Shown one piece after another: positions 42,539 to 43,100 of a DNA stretch of 43,100 nucleotides; within the stretch, counting starts at the first letter, position 1; each line of letters begins with the position of its first letter. A program made the translations under genes and the position numbers. Below the pieces are notes generated by a model. It was not told where the DNA came from and ran no database searches. It saw nothing but the letters and a program-made list of their open reading frames with translations. Source of the stretch: Pseudomonas sp. GL-B-19 (GTDB lineage Bacteria; Pseudomonadota; Gammaproteobacteria; Pseudomonadales; Pseudomonadaceae); NCBI RefSeq assembly GCF_019956415.1, contig NZ_JAHBDK010000048.1, forward strand, positions 1-43,100, given 5' to 3'.

Positions 42539-42907
42539 ATGATTGATTTCAACAACAAAGGCTTCTTCAAACTCAAGCAAAACGAAGAATACGCCGAACG
42601 CGTCAGCGCGCTGCTGCTGGAAGGGGAACAAGTCATCGACGCCTACAAATCCATGCGTGACGGCGTAGTGTTCACCAACAAACGCATCATCGCCGTCAAC
42701 GTGCAAGGCATCACCGGCAGCAAAAAAGACTTCACCTCACTGCCCTACAAAAACATCGTGGCGTACTCGGTGGAAACGTCCGGGACGTTTGACCTGGACT
42801 CGGAGTTGGAGATTTACTTTTCGTCGTTGGGGAAAGTGAAGTTCGAATTCACCGGCAGGACATCGATGGTGGAAATCTCGAAACTGATCTCCCAGCACCT
42901 GCTCTGA
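42539..42907 (+). CDS. Bacterial PH-domain protein
   Basis: A 122-residue soluble protein with a bacterial pleckstrin-homology fold. The core has VIDAYKSMRDGVVFTNKRII, then VNVQGITGSKKDFTSLPYKN, and a closing helix (MVEISKLISQHLL). The Arg/Lys-rich first strands and the FTNKRI turn are typical of YdjO/YvbH-like PH proteins. AGGGA lies about 10 nt before the ATG at 42539. No membrane segment is visible; the role of these proteins is unclear. Confidence 0.8.
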   Translation: MIDFNNKGFFKLKQNEEYAERVSALLLEGEQVIDAYKSMRDGVVFTNKRIIAVNVQGITGSKKDFTSLPYKNIVAYSVETSGTFDLDSELEIYFSSLGKVKFEFTGRTSMVEISKLISQHLL

Positions 42908-42918
42908 CCCGAACACTA

Positions 42919-42943
42919 AAAAGCCCCGAAGAAATCGGGGCTA
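42919..42943 (-). terminator. Terminator hairpin after the PH-domain gene
   Basis: AGCCCCGA (42922-42929) pairs with TCGGGGCT (42935-42942). On the plus strand the hairpin is followed by AACGCATAAC instead of a T run; only the A run on the other side is intact, so it terminates best on the minus strand. The nearby insertion may have removed a plus-strand T tract. Confidence 0.6.
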
Positions 42944-42964
42944 ACGCATAACTAATGTAATTGG

Positions 42965-43100
42965 ATGGACTCGCCCACGCCGAGGCGTCAATGCGCCACG
43001 GTGGCAGTCTAAGAAGCCAACGGCAGCGAGGGCGAGTCCATGAAAAAGAATACGACGCTTAAACAGTCCCTGTCTTCAACCGATGTGTCGGCCTGTACGA
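42965..43100 (+). mobile_element. Left end of a second IS110/IS1111-like insertion sequence copy (partial)
   Basis: It begins with ATGGACTCGCCC (42965-42976), the exact reverse complement of the end repeat at 107-118, so the two are left and right ends of one element type. About 63 nt lead to the transposase start. A further copy of GGGCGAGTCCAT at 43030-43041 overlaps the ATG. GCCACGGTGGC near 42995 gives a small internal hairpin. The element runs beyond the window. Orientation matches the left copy. Confidence 0.5.
43040..43100 (+). CDS. 5' end of a probable IS110/IS1111-type transposase (partial)
   Basis: Only the first 20 residues are inside the window: MKKNTTLKQSLSSTDVSACT. The ATG at 43040 overlaps the second copy of the terminal-repeat sequence. 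A short leader before a conserved DEDD catalytic core is usual for IS110-group transposases, but the core lies outside the window. Identification rests on the flanking repeats. Confidence 0.4.
   Translation, partial: MKKNTTLKQSLSSTDVSACT

Noticed and set aside
1..43100. tRNA or rRNA genes
   Set aside because: No cloverleaf-like sequence or rRNA stretch was recognised anywhere in the window.

Overview
The window reads as chromosomal DNA of a fluorescent-group Pseudomonas. The codon usage is GC-rich. Several copies of the REP palindrome (core GGAGCGAGCCTGCTCGCGAT) sit between genes. The gene families are typical of Pseudomonas: cyoABCDE, norR-hmp, cheV, fdsGBAD, RND efflux and MocR regulators. 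Most genes look like stable core or near-core genome. The mobile DNA seen is confined to the two edges, where parts of what appear to be two same-orientation copies of one IS110/IS1111-type insertion sequence flank about 42.8 kb.

Layout. 1-118: 3' end of an insertion sequence abutting a REP. 169-1671: membrane diguanylate cyclase. 1874-2098: small exported protein. 2396-8695: one minus-strand operon encoding an RND periplasmic adaptor, an RND pump and an OmpR-family response regulator/histidine kinase pair. 9059-9316: small conserved protein. 9472-10613: YkgJ-type cysteine-cluster protein and a small exported protein. 10782-12170: cheV followed by a GNAT acetyltransferase. 12452-15332: divergent norR and hmp with sigma-54/NorR control elements between them. 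15621-16130: dsbB. 16131-16959: long non-coding stretch ahead of the cytochrome bo3 operon cyoABCDE (16960-21808). 22006-24030: divergent MocR-type regulator and RidA-family enamine deaminase. 24098-24731: intact HigA-type antitoxin behind a HigB2/RelE toxin broken by an internal deletion, with a palindromic operator. 24838-25542: unrecognised 234-residue protein. 25710-27940: second two-component system, divergent from an exported methionine-sulfoxide repair cluster (28093-31153: Tat-type MsrB, DipZ-like membrane thiol reductase, exported MsrA). 31178-32191: PAS-GGDEF protein. 32266-33171: LysR regulator. 33274-34449: class-III aminotransferase. 34555-36989: P-loop kinase and PhoD-like phosphatase. 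37105-42207: NAD-dependent formate dehydrogenase fdsGBAD. 42539-42907: bacterial PH-domain protein. 42965-43100: 5' end of a second insertion-sequence copy.

Functional themes. Much of the window concerns respiration and redox stress: bo3 oxidase, NO detoxification, formate oxidation feeding NADH, disulfide formation, and repair of oxidised periplasmic methionines. Two two-component systems sit directly beside their probable target genes. The most system-like module is the MsrB/DipZ/MsrA cluster with its divergent sensor-regulator pair. Both Msr enzymes appear to lack resolving cysteines, and the membrane protein between them could supply the missing thiol reductant.
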